A stretch of DNA of 64,000 nucleotides from the NCBI GenBank assembly GCA_026419805.1, contig JAOSLS010000129.1:1-64000 (forward strand). Direction: 5' to 3'. The stretch comes from Ceratocystis colombiana (lineage: Eukaryota; Ascomycota; Sordariomycetes; Microascales; Ceratocystidaceae). Below, piece after piece: positions 23,484 through 34,501 of the stretch. Numbering within the stretch: the first letter of the stretch is position 1; each line of letters begins with the position of its first letter. The notes under the pieces were generated by a model, which did not search any database, was not told where the DNA came from, and was given only the letters and a program-made list of their open reading frames with translations. A program made the translations under genes and the position numbers.

Positions 23484-26400
23484 TGTTTGCGGTTTATATA
23501 ATGGTTGGGACGAGTGTCGGGTTGGTACTGGGTTCAGGGTGGAGGGCGGGAGTATAGTCGTGCTGAAGAGGCTAAGAGAATGGAGGCGGTGGAGATTCTT
23601 TGGTAATCGCAATGAGGGTCTGAATATGGGCCGTCCGTAGTGGTATGGGAGGCGGTCCGAAAATCAGGTGTGCGGCAGTTTGATATGGTATCAAGATTGG
23701 CCGTGTCTTATGCCTTGTTTTGGAGCTGCAGTAAGCCGGCAAAGCAGCAATTACTATAGAGGATGGGTGGTTGCGAGTTAAAGGTCGATTTAATTGATGA
23801 TTCCCCAACCGGTCAATATGCACACAGTTATTGATTAGTTAGCCAGTTGGTCACGGGCGATGTTGGCGTTGGAGACTTAGCCCAACAAAGAGAGATAGGC
23901 AGCAAGGCCGCCAGTTGCTTGTGAATCTGAGAAAGAGAAATGGAGGTGGCGACAGTTCCAATAAAATGCAGCAGTTCAAGCTTTGATGAGCGATGATAGA
24001 CAGGAGGTTGTTCTTGTGTGATTGTTGTTAATCTTCGTAATTAACGTCAATTGGATGAATGTGCACGATTCCATTGAAGCAGCAAACTCGGGTTCAGGAT
24101 CTCCTTGTTGAATAGGCTTACGTAAGGGTTGAAACGCTGAGCGGGAAGTGTGGTAGGGTTAGGCGCCGATTGATGGGTTGTCACATGTAAAAATAAGGCG
24201 TGAGGGAGCCTAGCTGCCTGTAAGCTTTCATGTGATGGAAGAGAACAGTATAGTATGCAAGGCACCAACAATCAACAATGCACTTATTTGCAATAGCTGA
24301 TTGTGGCACATGCGAATGCATGTGTTCATGTATTTAGACAAAAAGGACAAAGAGATGCCATAGCGTCATTGTACCAAGTCTAGTGTACTGACTGACCTCT
24401 GGTGCGATTCAGTATGCAGCAAGTCTAGGGTTGAACACTACTACTGGGTGAACGCACGCACGGCCTTCCTGGAAGAGACAGGAGACCTTGAAGTGAGTAT
24501 TTGTTGGGGGTATAGTAGAGTTTAGTCTAAGATGCTTCAGAAAATAGGCTTCCAAAGCTCCTGGGGATCCGAAGGCCCCGGGTGGCGAAGACTGCTAGGG
24601 CCGGGGAGTCGATAAAAAGAGAGAGGAAGAGAGGGCTGGAAGCGAGGTGCACCATGTATGCAATAGAAACAAAGAAGAGATGAGTATGTGTGATGATAAT
24701 AGCAAGGAAATATGCCTTAGCAAAGCTGCGAAATTGATGGGGGTTTATACGGGGAGCATACTGGCTTAGCGTGCGATGCAAGCTCAAGTGGAAGGCAGGC
24801 AAGCAGGCAGAGACGGAAACAAAACTTGGTTCTCGGGGCTTGTGCGTGCTTACGGAACAAGGATGAATATCGAGAGCAGGAAAGCAAGCCTCGTTGTGTT
24901 TCCCCTCTCTAGTAGTAGGTAGCCTGGGGGTGGTCCTGGAAGGCAGGAAGGAGGCTTAGAAATCCTATGTGACCTATTGTTCTATGGGGTTTCCTGATCA
25001 GTGCTAGAAGGCTCTGGGGATGTCAGAGTTCTACAGCCTGCCTGGGACTGGGGCAGCAGTATCTTTCTACTTTGCTATTAGCTTGTTTGTGGACTGGTCT
25101 CTGCTCTCTGCACTGCTATCCTGAGGTTTCACGTACAAAGAAATACATCATAAATATATACACAGTAGAGCAGCGAAATAGGAAAGAGCATTTCAGGCAA
25201 GAGGAGAAAAGGCCTTCGCATTCCCGCCCCGCCTTGGTTCTTTCCTCCCCCCTCTTTCTTGTCTCCCCCGTATTTTATCACGAGCATCAGCAGAAGCTAC
25301 CAGGCCCCACGAACAACCTTGGACGACGGCAGCGACGTGCAGAATTTTTATGTCTTTCACGAAAACATTAGGACACGAAGCTTTTTTTTTTTCCCTTTCT
25401 TCTCGCACACCCATCAAACCAGGAAAACCAAGATTTCCACGAATCCATCATTATTTATTGTCTATTCGCCCATCGGCGTCGTCTTTATTGAGGCAAGAAA
25501 AGAATCGAGAAAATCCCTTCCGCTTGCCATCATTTGTCACGAAACTCTCGATCAACAGCCCCGATCGCCCATTGATCGCAGGCCATATTCTGTTCTGGCT
25601 CTGTATCTTTCTTCCGCCATTCCAGGCTGTCTGCAATTGCCAATCACCCCTCTTCTTCCGCATCTGCCTTCCCACGTCCAAGCTGGTCGGCTGCACACAA
25701 CACACACGGTGAGTGAGTGGCTACACAACTGCAGTAGTACCCTACCCGTCACTACATTACCACAGCTGTGCTCGCTCCTTTTTCCGCTTCCTTTTTTATT
25801 CCAAGCTGGCGTTGTTGCTGCCGGCTGTTATTCTCTTTTCTCTCGTTCTGCGACGCTGATTGCCAGTCTTGCGTCATCGACAGAACAGGTACATGTATAT
25901 GTAGTAGCCAGTGCTACCACAACAAGTCGACAGGCAAATAGACAATTCTGCTTGGACTTGGTTGCTTTTCGTCTGTCTCGCATCCCCCTGCTTTGCCTTA
26001 GACATCTCGACGGACCTGCCTTGTAGGCTTCAAGGGACGTGGGAATAGAGATGCAGACATGACTGCTGAGGCGGCACAACAAACCCCTCCATCTGCTCCC
26101 CCATCCCCCTCCTCTGCCATCCTGCGTCATAGTGACTGATCCCTGTCTTGCCCGCATGTACGTCACAGCAACTGGAGTGTTGTTGGCTTGGTGTTATTAG
26201 TTGGCTGGATTCGCCAGAATGGAAAAAAAAAAAAAAAGGCGACAACGACAACTAGTATCAGCGGGGCGAGGGAGAGTACAGAGAGTTTATCTCTACTAGC
26301 TGATAGTTGGACTAAATGGCCCGAAGCCTCTCTCTCCTTTGCTTTCAGCTGATGCCGTCCTGCTCTAACGGGACAAAGCGGATTTGGATACCTTTGCAGT

Positions 26401-26592
26401 GCATGTCTGTCCGTATTCCTTTGGCCTAGCTCTCCAACATGCACATCTTATACCCACACACCGTCTACACTACTTACTACATGCTCGTTTCTAGTCTCTT
26501 TACTCTTCATGCTTTGAATCGCTGCTAACTTTTCTTTCATTCCAGAATTCCCGCTGTCATCGATCTGATCTCTTCCTCTAGGGCGGCGCAGT

Positions 26593-26599
26593 TATATAA
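26593..26599 (+). promoter_or_regulatory. Candidate TATA box for the bHLH gene
   Basis: TATATAAG in a local GC-rich context, followed by a CT-rich stretch typical of fungal transcription starts. If used, it implies a leader of about 1.4 kb (before splicing) for the bHLH gene. Confidence 0.35.
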
Positions 26600-26811
26600 G
26601 TATCCAGCCGCACTTCCGCCACAGCCACCACAAACGCTTACCTGTGTTCCTCTGACTTTGTCTTCTCTTCAATTCCCTCTTTTCTTCCTAATTTATTATC
26701 ATTATTATTGCTATTTCTCCCTCTTGTTTCTCCTTTCTTCGTTGTTCCGATTTCTGCCACTTATTCCCTTGTCGTCACCGCCTTTTGCCTGATCGTGAGC
26801 GACCTTTCCTC

Positions 26812-26827
26812 CACACACCCACACACA

Positions 26828-26874
<47 letters not shown>
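26812..26874. repeat. CA dinucleotide microsatellite
   Basis: About 30 CA units with two CCC interruptions near the left end, inside the presumed leader of the bHLH gene. Confidence 0.95.
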
Positions 26875-26876
<2 letters not shown>

Positions 26877-28049
26877 CCATCACCTGGAGACTGCCTTGTT
26901 CCCTGTATCTACGAATTGATTTTTCTACCTCCGGCCGGTTCGCTCATCTTAATTTTTCAATTTTTTTTTTCTCTTTCTCTGTCTCAGCCATATCCTACAT
27001 ATTTCCTACGAGAGCGCCAATACTCGCCCTATCTCTTGGTCATACTATAAACTTCCATCTTGCCCTAGCCTCACTGTAAGTTCTTTAGTGTGTTGGTCTT
27101 AGCGAACAACGCATGCACCATGTTTCCTTTTTTGCTCCTCCTTGTCTTCGCACTATATTCTCACTTCACTCGCTGTGGCCTCTCTTCTTTGCTACTCTTT
27201 GGCCCTCGTTCTCTCCTTTTCCTGCCTCCTATCCTATCCCCGTCCGGCCGGAAAGTTGGGAGACAGATAGGCTAGAGGGCGGATTTCCCTTTCTTTTGTT
27301 TCTCGTGAGCGGAAAGCAAGCTCAAGGGAGGAAAATAAAAGACAAAGGCCCAAGCCCTCAAGCTTGACGCCAAGTTGTGTGTCAAGTCGCCTCTCGGCGC
27401 ATCCCCCTCCCTTTTTTATTTGAGCCCCCCCCTCCTTGCACTAGGCAAAACAGGGCGGCTTGGCCTTCCTACAGACTCGGATTTCTCAAATCTTTCCTTT
27501 GTCTATGACTGTTCGTCATTTTCCTACTTCTATTGCATGCCTACCCACCCATCCTTATGATTCCCCTCCATCGTATTCTGTTTTCGCCCTCTTTGTCTCT
27601 TTGTCTTTTGCATTCACTGTTACTTTCCTCCTCTCTTTATTCTCTTACCCCCTCTTGGCAACACAGCCATCAATACTGACTGACATACTGCCTCCTCCCT
27701 CCCTTCTAGTGCTATCCTTCCCCAATCTTATCTCCCACGTTGTCGCAAGTGACTCTTTTTTGTCCTGACAAATATTTGCCCCACGCCGAACCGCATTAAA
27801 ACGCCGCAATCTCCACTGCCGACCACCCGCATCAATCCATCAATACAACAATACAAACCTCTCCTTTTCGCTCTTCTATTGAATCACCACACAGCCCTAC
27901 GCCTTGCCTTCTCTCTCAACCCAAACAGGCTAAGCTACCAACTACTGCAGTCGTCGCTATCGCATCTGCTTTCCGACACTACCCTTCCCCCAAACAATAA
28001 ACGACATCAACCTCTCCCCGTTTCAACATCTTGCCTATAGCCTACAGCT

Positions 28050-29537
28050 ATGGCACAACAATACACCTTTTCCCCTAACGCGGGAAACATCGATCCCTCT
28101 GATTTAATATCCAACACCTTTGGCTCGTCCTACTATTCTAACCAAAACGATGCTTTCTCGGGCACTGCTCTTTTCGGCGACGATGAACTGCTCGATGGCT
28201 TGCAAGATAACCCTGGCATCCCCGCAACCACAAATGAATTGGCCAACATGAACATGGCCTTCAGCCAACCGCAAACCATGTTTGCCAACATAGACCAACA
28301 GGTGCAGGGCTTCTCAAATACCCCCGATGCCGACGCTATGCAAAATCACTTTACACACCAACTAAACCGCCGGGCTTTTCAGACCAACATGCACAACATG
28401 CAGCCCGATGACACAGTCTCTGCCATGCAAAATGCCCACATAGCCAAGCTCTCCCCTAGCGCTCGAATGAATATGGGTAGTAAGACCTCGATGTCTCTAG
28501 GTGCCAGCGAGCGCGCCATGACTGGCTTTGGCCCTCAATCAATGACTGGAGCCCTGGGCCTTGAGCAACCGCCCTCAAACAACAATGCCATACCCACACC
28601 TGTAGCAAACAGCAACGCCAACACGAATAATAACAATAACAATTGGATGCAGCCAATCGCCGGGAGCTTCGGCCAGTCTTTTAACTCTGGCCTCTCTTCA
28701 CCACCACCCATGGGCCGCGCCCAGATCAATGAGGTCATGTTGAAGGCCGGCACTAGCATGCCTACAAAGCTGGGAGCTACCAACCAAAACCAAGCCCTAA
28801 ACTCTCAAGATCTAAAGCGCAAGCGACGACGGGAGTCTCACAATCTAGTCGAGCGCCGCCGCCGTGACAATATCAACGACCGAATCCAGGATCTCAGCAA
28901 ACTTGTCCCAACCCACCGTCTAGAAGACGATAAGGTCCGAAAACTTATTCAGAGCGGCACCCCGCTGTCTCCGACACTTGGTGGTAGTGGCCGACGAGCT
29001 GGGAGTGTGACAACCGGCTTGCCTATCGAAGATAAAGACAAGGGCCCCAACAAGGGTGATATCCTCAACGGCGCTGTCGGCTGGATGCGAGATTTACTGT
29101 GGATGAATCTTACGCTGGCACGCCAGCGCGAGGAGCTAGAGAACACCATCCGCGAAATGGGTGGCACAATCCCCTTTGAGCTTTCTGAGGACGAGACCCG
29201 CATGCACAGCGAAATTGTTGACATCATGGGTAAATGTGATCTCTCTAGTTTCACATACTCACGCTACGTGGGCTCGGGTCTGCGCGTACCCAACTTTACG
29301 GACTATAAGGGTGACCCTGTTTCAAACAATAGTGATGGCCAGAATGACGGCAACACCAATCAGTTGAGTCTGAGCCCCGCGCCCCCCGGAACGGCAGCCT
29401 CAGGCACAGGCCCAAACACTATCAAGTTTGACGACATTCCGGGAATGTGGAATGACATGGAAGATGGCGGAGGCAGTGGGCGCAACTCGCTGAGTTTGCG
29501 CGAAGAGGACGAATATATGGACTTTACAAACTCGTAA
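28050..29537 (+). CDS. bHLH transcription factor with extended loop
   Basis: Single exon, 495 aa. An in-frame TAG at 28038 precedes the ATG, fixing the start. Residues 1-250 are Asn/Gln/Ser/Met-rich, like a disordered activation region. The basic region begins near 256 (KRKRRRESHNLVERRRRDNI). It carries the H..xE.xRR pattern of E-box binders and leads into helix 1 (DRIQDLSKLVP). A loop of roughly 50 residues, rich in Gly/Ser/Pro, separates it from helix 2 (KGDILNGAVGWMRDLLWMN), which continues as a leucine-containing coiled coil (LARQREELENTIREMGG). A conserved-looking acidic module follows (LRVPNFTDYKG), with an acidic C-terminus ending EDEYMDF. Fungal proteins of this type are nuclear regulators; the target genes cannot be told from sequence. 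Confidence 0.92.
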   Translation: MAQQYTFSPNAGNIDPSDLISNTFGSSYYSNQNDAFSGTALFGDDELLDGLQDNPGIPATTNELANMNMAFSQPQTMFANIDQQVQGFSNTPDADAMQNHFTHQLNRRAFQTNMHNMQPDDTVSAMQNAHIAKLSPSARMNMGSKTSMSLGASERAMTGFGPQSMTGALGLEQPPSNNNAIPTPVANSNANTNNNNNNWMQPIAGSFGQSFNSGLSSPPPMGRAQINEVMLKAGTSMPTKLGATNQNQALNSQDLKRKRRRESHNLVERRRRDNINDRIQDLSKLVPTHRLEDDKVRKLIQSGTPLSPTLGGSGRRAGSVTTGLPIEDKDKGPNKGDILNGAVGWMRDLLWMNLTLARQREELENTIREMGGTIPFELSEDETRMHSEIVDIMGKCDLSSFTYSRYVGSGLRVPNFTDYKGDPVSNNSDGQNDGNTNQLSLSPAPPGTAASGTGPNTIKFDDIPGMWNDMEDGGGSGRNSLSLREEDEYMDFTNS

Positions 29538-30440
29538 GCCCGGAGAAGAATTTATTCGATAGTACTTCGGCTTACTGTCTAAGTACAGTTGCTATTTTAT
29601 TCAGCTTGTCCTCTACCTATACCTATCGCTTGCCGTCGGTCTTTTTATGATTCAAGCCTTTGTGTCCTCATGATGCACTCCTTTTTCTTTTTCCTTCCTT
29701 TCTCCTCCCCGCTCCATCTCTCTCTCTCTCTCTCTCTCTTTACGCCTTGCCTTTTGCGATTTAGTTGCGTCGCACTTGTATATGGGTGCAGACAGAGACA
29801 GGAGAGACAAGGCAGATCTTTCCTTCGTCTCTTTTCTTATTATTATTTTTCTTTTCCTTGCCTTCCTCCTTATCTTTTTTCGCCTTTCCATATCTTCGCT
29901 ACGTCTTGAGGAGAACCTCCTTATATTACTTGTTCCAAGATTTCTTTTTTCCCATTGTCTTCCCTTTTCCAGCTTTTCTTTTATTATATTCTCCGTTGCC
30001 GTCGCTCATCTCTTTGGTTCATGTGTTCCTGAACCATTGCCTTGGTGCGATGAACAAGCGTTTTCTCTTTATCCCTTTAGTGTCACGTTTTGTCATGCTA
30101 TGCTTCTTTTTTTGGTGTTCATGCTATGTTGTCTCTAGCCTATCATGGACTCTGTATAGCGAGACGCACTTTCAACATGACTTTCTTATGAGGCTGCAAT
30201 ACCCGGTGTTTTCGTTACCTTTTCTACTTTTGATGTTCTTCTGAATTTTTCAGTACTATTTTGTTCTTTTTTTTTTTTTTCTTGCTGGCATGGTGGTTTA
30301 TATAGCAGTTAATGAAATCTTGATGTTTTATATCGCGCACTTGACACTATTTTTTAGGCAGTTAACAACACGGCCTTGGTTACATTAAGCGTCTGCTAGG
30401 CCAGCTTTCTACACTATTCCTCAATGTCTCTCTGCACTCC
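29538..30440. other. Convergent intergenic region, bHLH gene and npr3
   Basis: T-rich sequence on the + strand with a CT microsatellite near 29717-29740, expected to hold both 3' UTRs. No gene seen; open frames such as 29765-30244 are low-complexity Phe/Leu/Ser reads. Confidence 0.6.
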
Positions 30441-33157
30441 TCACCAGTGCCTCACGCATAGCAGATACTCTCCCATCTCGCCAATGCGATTGAACACATC
30501 CTTGCGTCTCATGCCTTCCTGTAATGATATCCGCTCCAGTGCATACTGGCCATTAAAGTACTTGGCAAACCGTTGCCATGCATCCGCTGTTGTCTCCGAC
30601 CCAAACCTTGCCTTGATGGCATCCAGATACTCGGCTTCGTTGCCCGTGGCCCTCCGTGGATCAAGGATTATGTGTGGCTCAATGCAGGCCAAGTGGGGCG
30701 CGTTGTTCGTCGATGGGTGTGGCGTAGCCATGGGCGGGGTCTTTCGGGCGTGTGCTGTCTGCTTTTCTGCTGCCTTGCGCTTTGCAGCGGCCGCTTGGCG
30801 GGCTAACCGTGCGTGCTCGGCAATCTGGTCGGCCATGGTGCTGTGATTAGAGCGAGCAAGCGCTGTTGCCGACGATGCGGCTGAGTGGTGCGACGCAGCA
30901 CGTGAAATAGATGCAGCGACGACTGCAGCTGCTGCACCTTTGATCGGACGTCCGATCTGCGGCCGCCGCTCGATAGTGGGAGATACGGGGCCGGGTGAAA
31001 TATCACCAGGACCCCCACTGCCGGGGGGGTGGTGAGGGTGAGAATAGTGATGGAACCCGGAGCCACGAGACTGGTCGGGTGATGAGGAAAGTGGCGATGA
31101 TGAGGCAGATGTAGACGGCGATGATGCATTTGCAGCAGCCTCGGAGCGCTCATACAGTTCACGGGCGGTACGTAGTTTGGCAGCTTCACGGGCATAGCGC
31201 ACTTCGTAGATGATTTCAGGCCAGACCACAACGTAGGCAAAAGTGCACAACTGCGTGACCCAGCCGCCGCGCATAAGCCAGGCCAGCATTTTCATGTACT
31301 CAGGACGCTGGGCTTTGACGAGACTCCAGTATTTCCACTGACGTGGGGCGGTGGACAGCTCAGACAAAAAGACCGGCAGTGGCAAAGCCATGGGAAACTG
31401 GCGCTGCCATTCTTGACTGGCGCGGGGGAGCCGTGAAGGGCATAGATTGGGAGAGGCAATGTAGACATCTCGTGCAAAGAGAGGCGGGATGGCGATGCCA
31501 CGGCGCCAGAAGATGAAGTGGCTGGCAAATTTGCGCACTTGGCTAAGTGTGAGCTTGTGCGTATCGGCCATCTGCTGGAAGCTGTGTAGGGCGTTGGTAA
31601 GTTTCAAAGCTTAGTAGCATTTGATAGAGTAAGGGGGGGGGGGGTCTCGGTTTATTTAACTCACGTGTTATTTGGCTGAGATGCAAGACGCACAAACTCT
31701 ACCATGGCGACGGTAGTTGGGTCTGGATCAGACTCTAGCTCGGCGATAATTTTCTTGTCGCTTCCCAACAACAACAGGCCGAATGTGCGGTCCACCATTT
31801 CAGGCTCGTCCGAGTTGTTGTCGTCGCTAATTGTCATATGTGCTGTAGTGAGCCAGATGCCCTGCTGCTGGATAGCACCCTCAGCTGGCAGCTGCGAGAT
31901 GGAGTTAGGGAAGGGTATTTGCACAGAGGGTGAGAGCGTTCCTCCAGCGGTTTCCAGCTGCAGGGTTGCGATGCGGTTGTTGCTGACGGCTGTATAGAGC
32001 TCACGGATTGCAGCGGCCAGGGACGAAGTGCGCATAATTTCCAGCCAAAGATCGTTCATAGAAGCTTCTATGCAAAGGTTAGCAAACGATCCAAATACCA
32101 GCACACATCTGACCTGCTCATTGTATTATAGCAAGGCAAACATACTCATTTCGCGGCCCTTCTCCTTGGTGGCCAAAATGCGTTTAGACTCCTTCCACAC
32201 AAAGTCGCTCTGCTGCTGGCTGTATTTGAAGATGCGGGTAGTCTTTTTCAGGACGTGTCTGTAGATATTCTCAACCAGCTCATTGGTCTCGTGCTTTTTG
32301 GGGTTAAGGAAGAAGACGAGGTTGAACATGGTCATAGGACTTGGCTTTTGTTGGGGTCGGTCCTTTTCCTTCTCTTTCTCTTTTTCTGCATCTTTCTCCT
32401 TGTCTTTTTCCTTCACCGGTTCGTGATGCTCGCTGTCTCTTGCTGTCTGCTCTGCTTGGTTCTCGCCCGCCTCTTCGTCATCCCCACCGCCAGTTTCCCC
32501 AAGTTCAGCCTGGCTGTCTTCTTCATCGTCATCGTCAGTGACCACTGTTTCTCTCAGCTTTGAGACAGCCTCATCAAGCCGCGCAACAGGGACACTCTGG
32601 GCATTTTCCACCGTTGTCTTGGGGGAAACAGACTCTTCTTTCTCCTTCTCCTTGTCCTTTCTGTTAGTCATGTTAGTGGCATTTGTCGAAGCCACCGACT
32701 TGCCCTTGTTCTTCTTCTTCCTTGTCCTCCGCCAGATCCCGCCTTCGGGCACATGCATCGGACACGCAATGCAATGAATGGGGTCTAAAGACAAATGGAA
32801 CAGCTTTTTGTGAAATGAGCGTTTGGGCGTCAATATGCTAGCCAAGTCTTGCGTTGGCAGTCCCACAAAGGTCTCCCACGGCATGCTATCGGCATTTCCC
32901 GGCTGAAGAACATCGTCTCGCGACCACTGCAGACTAGTGGACTTTTTATGGCCGGCTGTCCCCAAAGCCTCTTCCTCGGGCTGGGAAAGCCGCTCAATAA
33001 TCAGATCGTCAGGCGTGGCCTTCTCCTCATAGTCGTCAAATGGCGAGACTTTAGGCGGATAATGAAAAACGAAGCTAGGGCCATCGTCGTGGGACCGGTT
33101 CATCACCAGAGCCACCGCGATGAGCGTCGAAGTGTTCGGCAGCACTGGGAAGGACAT
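30441..33157 (-). CDS. npr3: Nitrogen permease regulator Npr3 (SEACIT/GATOR1 subunit)
   Basis: Exons 33157-32146, 32067-31665 and 31581-30441, giving 851 aa. Introns are 78 and 83 bp with donors GTATGT and GTGAGT. Npr3, with Npr2 and Iml1, forms the complex at the vacuole that inhibits TORC1 when amino acids are short. The start (LPNTSTLIAVALVMNRSHDD, then FVFHYPP) is typical. A Lys/Glu/Asp-rich low-complexity insert at about 150-290 interrupts the core, which resumes at MTMFNLVFFLNPKKHETNEL. Family blocks follow in exons 2 and 3: NDLWLEI, the winged-helix-like LTLSQVRKFASHFIFWRRGI, WVTQLCTFAYVVVWPEI and the C-terminal YFNGQYALERI...GEYLL. A second disordered insert rich in Ser/Pro/His/Ala lies between the last two. 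Intron 2 contains a C12 run on the sense strand. Confidence 0.94.
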
Positions 33158-34501
33158 TTAGACGCTCTATATGAGTGGTGTGCTTGTATAAGTTGATGCT
33201 AAGGCGAGAGGCTACAAGTCACCAGTGCTAAGTACCTGGGGGTGGTGCTTACTAGCCATGGCATGGCAGCTGCCGGATGCTACTGGCAGCTGGCACGAGT
33301 TTGGAAGCAAGCTGCCGCCGCCTGTTGGGGGTCTACAGTAGAGCTTTTCCTGCCCTTTTGGCCTTGGTGTTGAACACCCCTCAAGCTTGACAAGAAAAAA
33401 ATGTCTCTGTTGGCCCTGCAAAGAACACAAGAGGGGCGACTTGGCGCAGGGAGCGAGGCAAATGGCTGCAGAACCTCTTTCACATGCATTTCCAAAATGT
33501 CCCTCTATCTCGAGTGTTGCCCCAGGCCCAGTTGAAGGAAGAGACGCTTTGTGCAAGCAGATAAGAAGGGGAGAGGGGATTGTTAAGAGGCTATATCAGA
33601 TGGGAAATATATCCAGCGAATTGGCCATCAGAAGGCTGGAGAGGCGCGAAGACCAAACTGCCCAACAAGTTGTTGAGGAGAGAAGGAGGAGAGGAGACAT
33701 GTGATTGTGGGACTCGAGGGATAGAAGAGCACACATAGAACAACGCAACACGGCTCAGTAGAAGCAACAACCAAAATGGGCCTAAAACGCCTGAAGGGAG
33801 CATTAGTTTCTGCCTGCAATTCTTGCCCGTTAGGGTTTGTTGTATTTCTGTTGAGTTATCCTGGATCTTATCTTCTTCCTGTGTTGTGGCTCCTCTCTGG
33901 CTAGCTAACCCTCCTTCAACAACCACCACCAAGCCAATTCTGGTGCCTTGTCTCGTGCCTCCTTTTTTTTTCCCTTTCTTGCTCTTCCTTTTCCTTCGCT
34001 CCTTTGTCGTCTTCATTTCTCAATTGGCGATCTTTAATTGTTGGCTTTCAGGACGTTCACTTTTCCACTAACTGCACAATTCCATTTCGGCCTGCTTTTC
34101 TGCTCTTATTCTTGCAACGCCCTACGTTTTGCCATACAAAGCAAGCAAACCCTAAGTCTCCTTTTCTTCCTCCAGAGCCCTTAAGCTTGGCGATCTTGTT
34201 TTTTTTTTCCTTCTTTGCTTTATATTCTGTTCGCCCGTTCTTCTCGCATCCTGGCCTTGGCCCACTAGACGACGTTCACGACTCTATAGAAAGAGAATAT
34301 ACCTGCTTCTTTGTCACAGGTCTTTTTTTCCCGCCTGTATCGCCAGGCAACTCGCCCCATCACAGCCAACATCCACCCCCTCCCTCCCCTCCCCCCCTCA
34401 CACATACAACCACATACAGCCAGATATCGTCGCCTACCACTGTCACCGCCCGCCACAAATCCTGTCGCACTCGGAATTTCGTTTCTGTCTTTTACGCTGC
34501 C
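33158..34501. promoter_or_regulatory. Divergent intergenic region, npr3 and kinase gene
   Basis: 1.34 kb between divergent starts. The right half (33840-34501) is pyrimidine-rich and likely the kinase leader. Its frame is open back to about 34004 but has no ATG before 34502. No TATA box is obvious. Confidence 0.5.

Larger units (their letters stand above)
23484..28049. other. Gene-free stretch and long leader region of the bHLH gene
   Basis: From 23484 to about 25100 I see no gene. From about 25150 to 28049 the + strand is strongly pyrimidine-rich and ends at the bHLH start, so it probably holds promoter(s) and a long 5' leader. It contains donor-like GTGAGT (25709) and GTAAGT (27076), a TATATAA box (26593), a CA microsatellite (26812-26874) and ATG-initiated upstream frames, for example 27113-27367 (84 codons). 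The 255-codon open frame at 25259-26026 begins with TTG, resembles nothing and reflects the scarcity of stops in CT-rich DNA. Confidence 0.5.

Noticed and set aside
23493..23500. TATATAAA on the - strand just before the sft2 ATG
   Set aside because: It lies only about 10 bp upstream of the start codon, too close to act as the TATA box for that start.
25259..26026. 255-codon open frame upstream of the bHLH gene
   Set aside because: Starts with TTG, spans a donor-like GTGAGT, resembles nothing and lies in CT-rich DNA where stops are rare.
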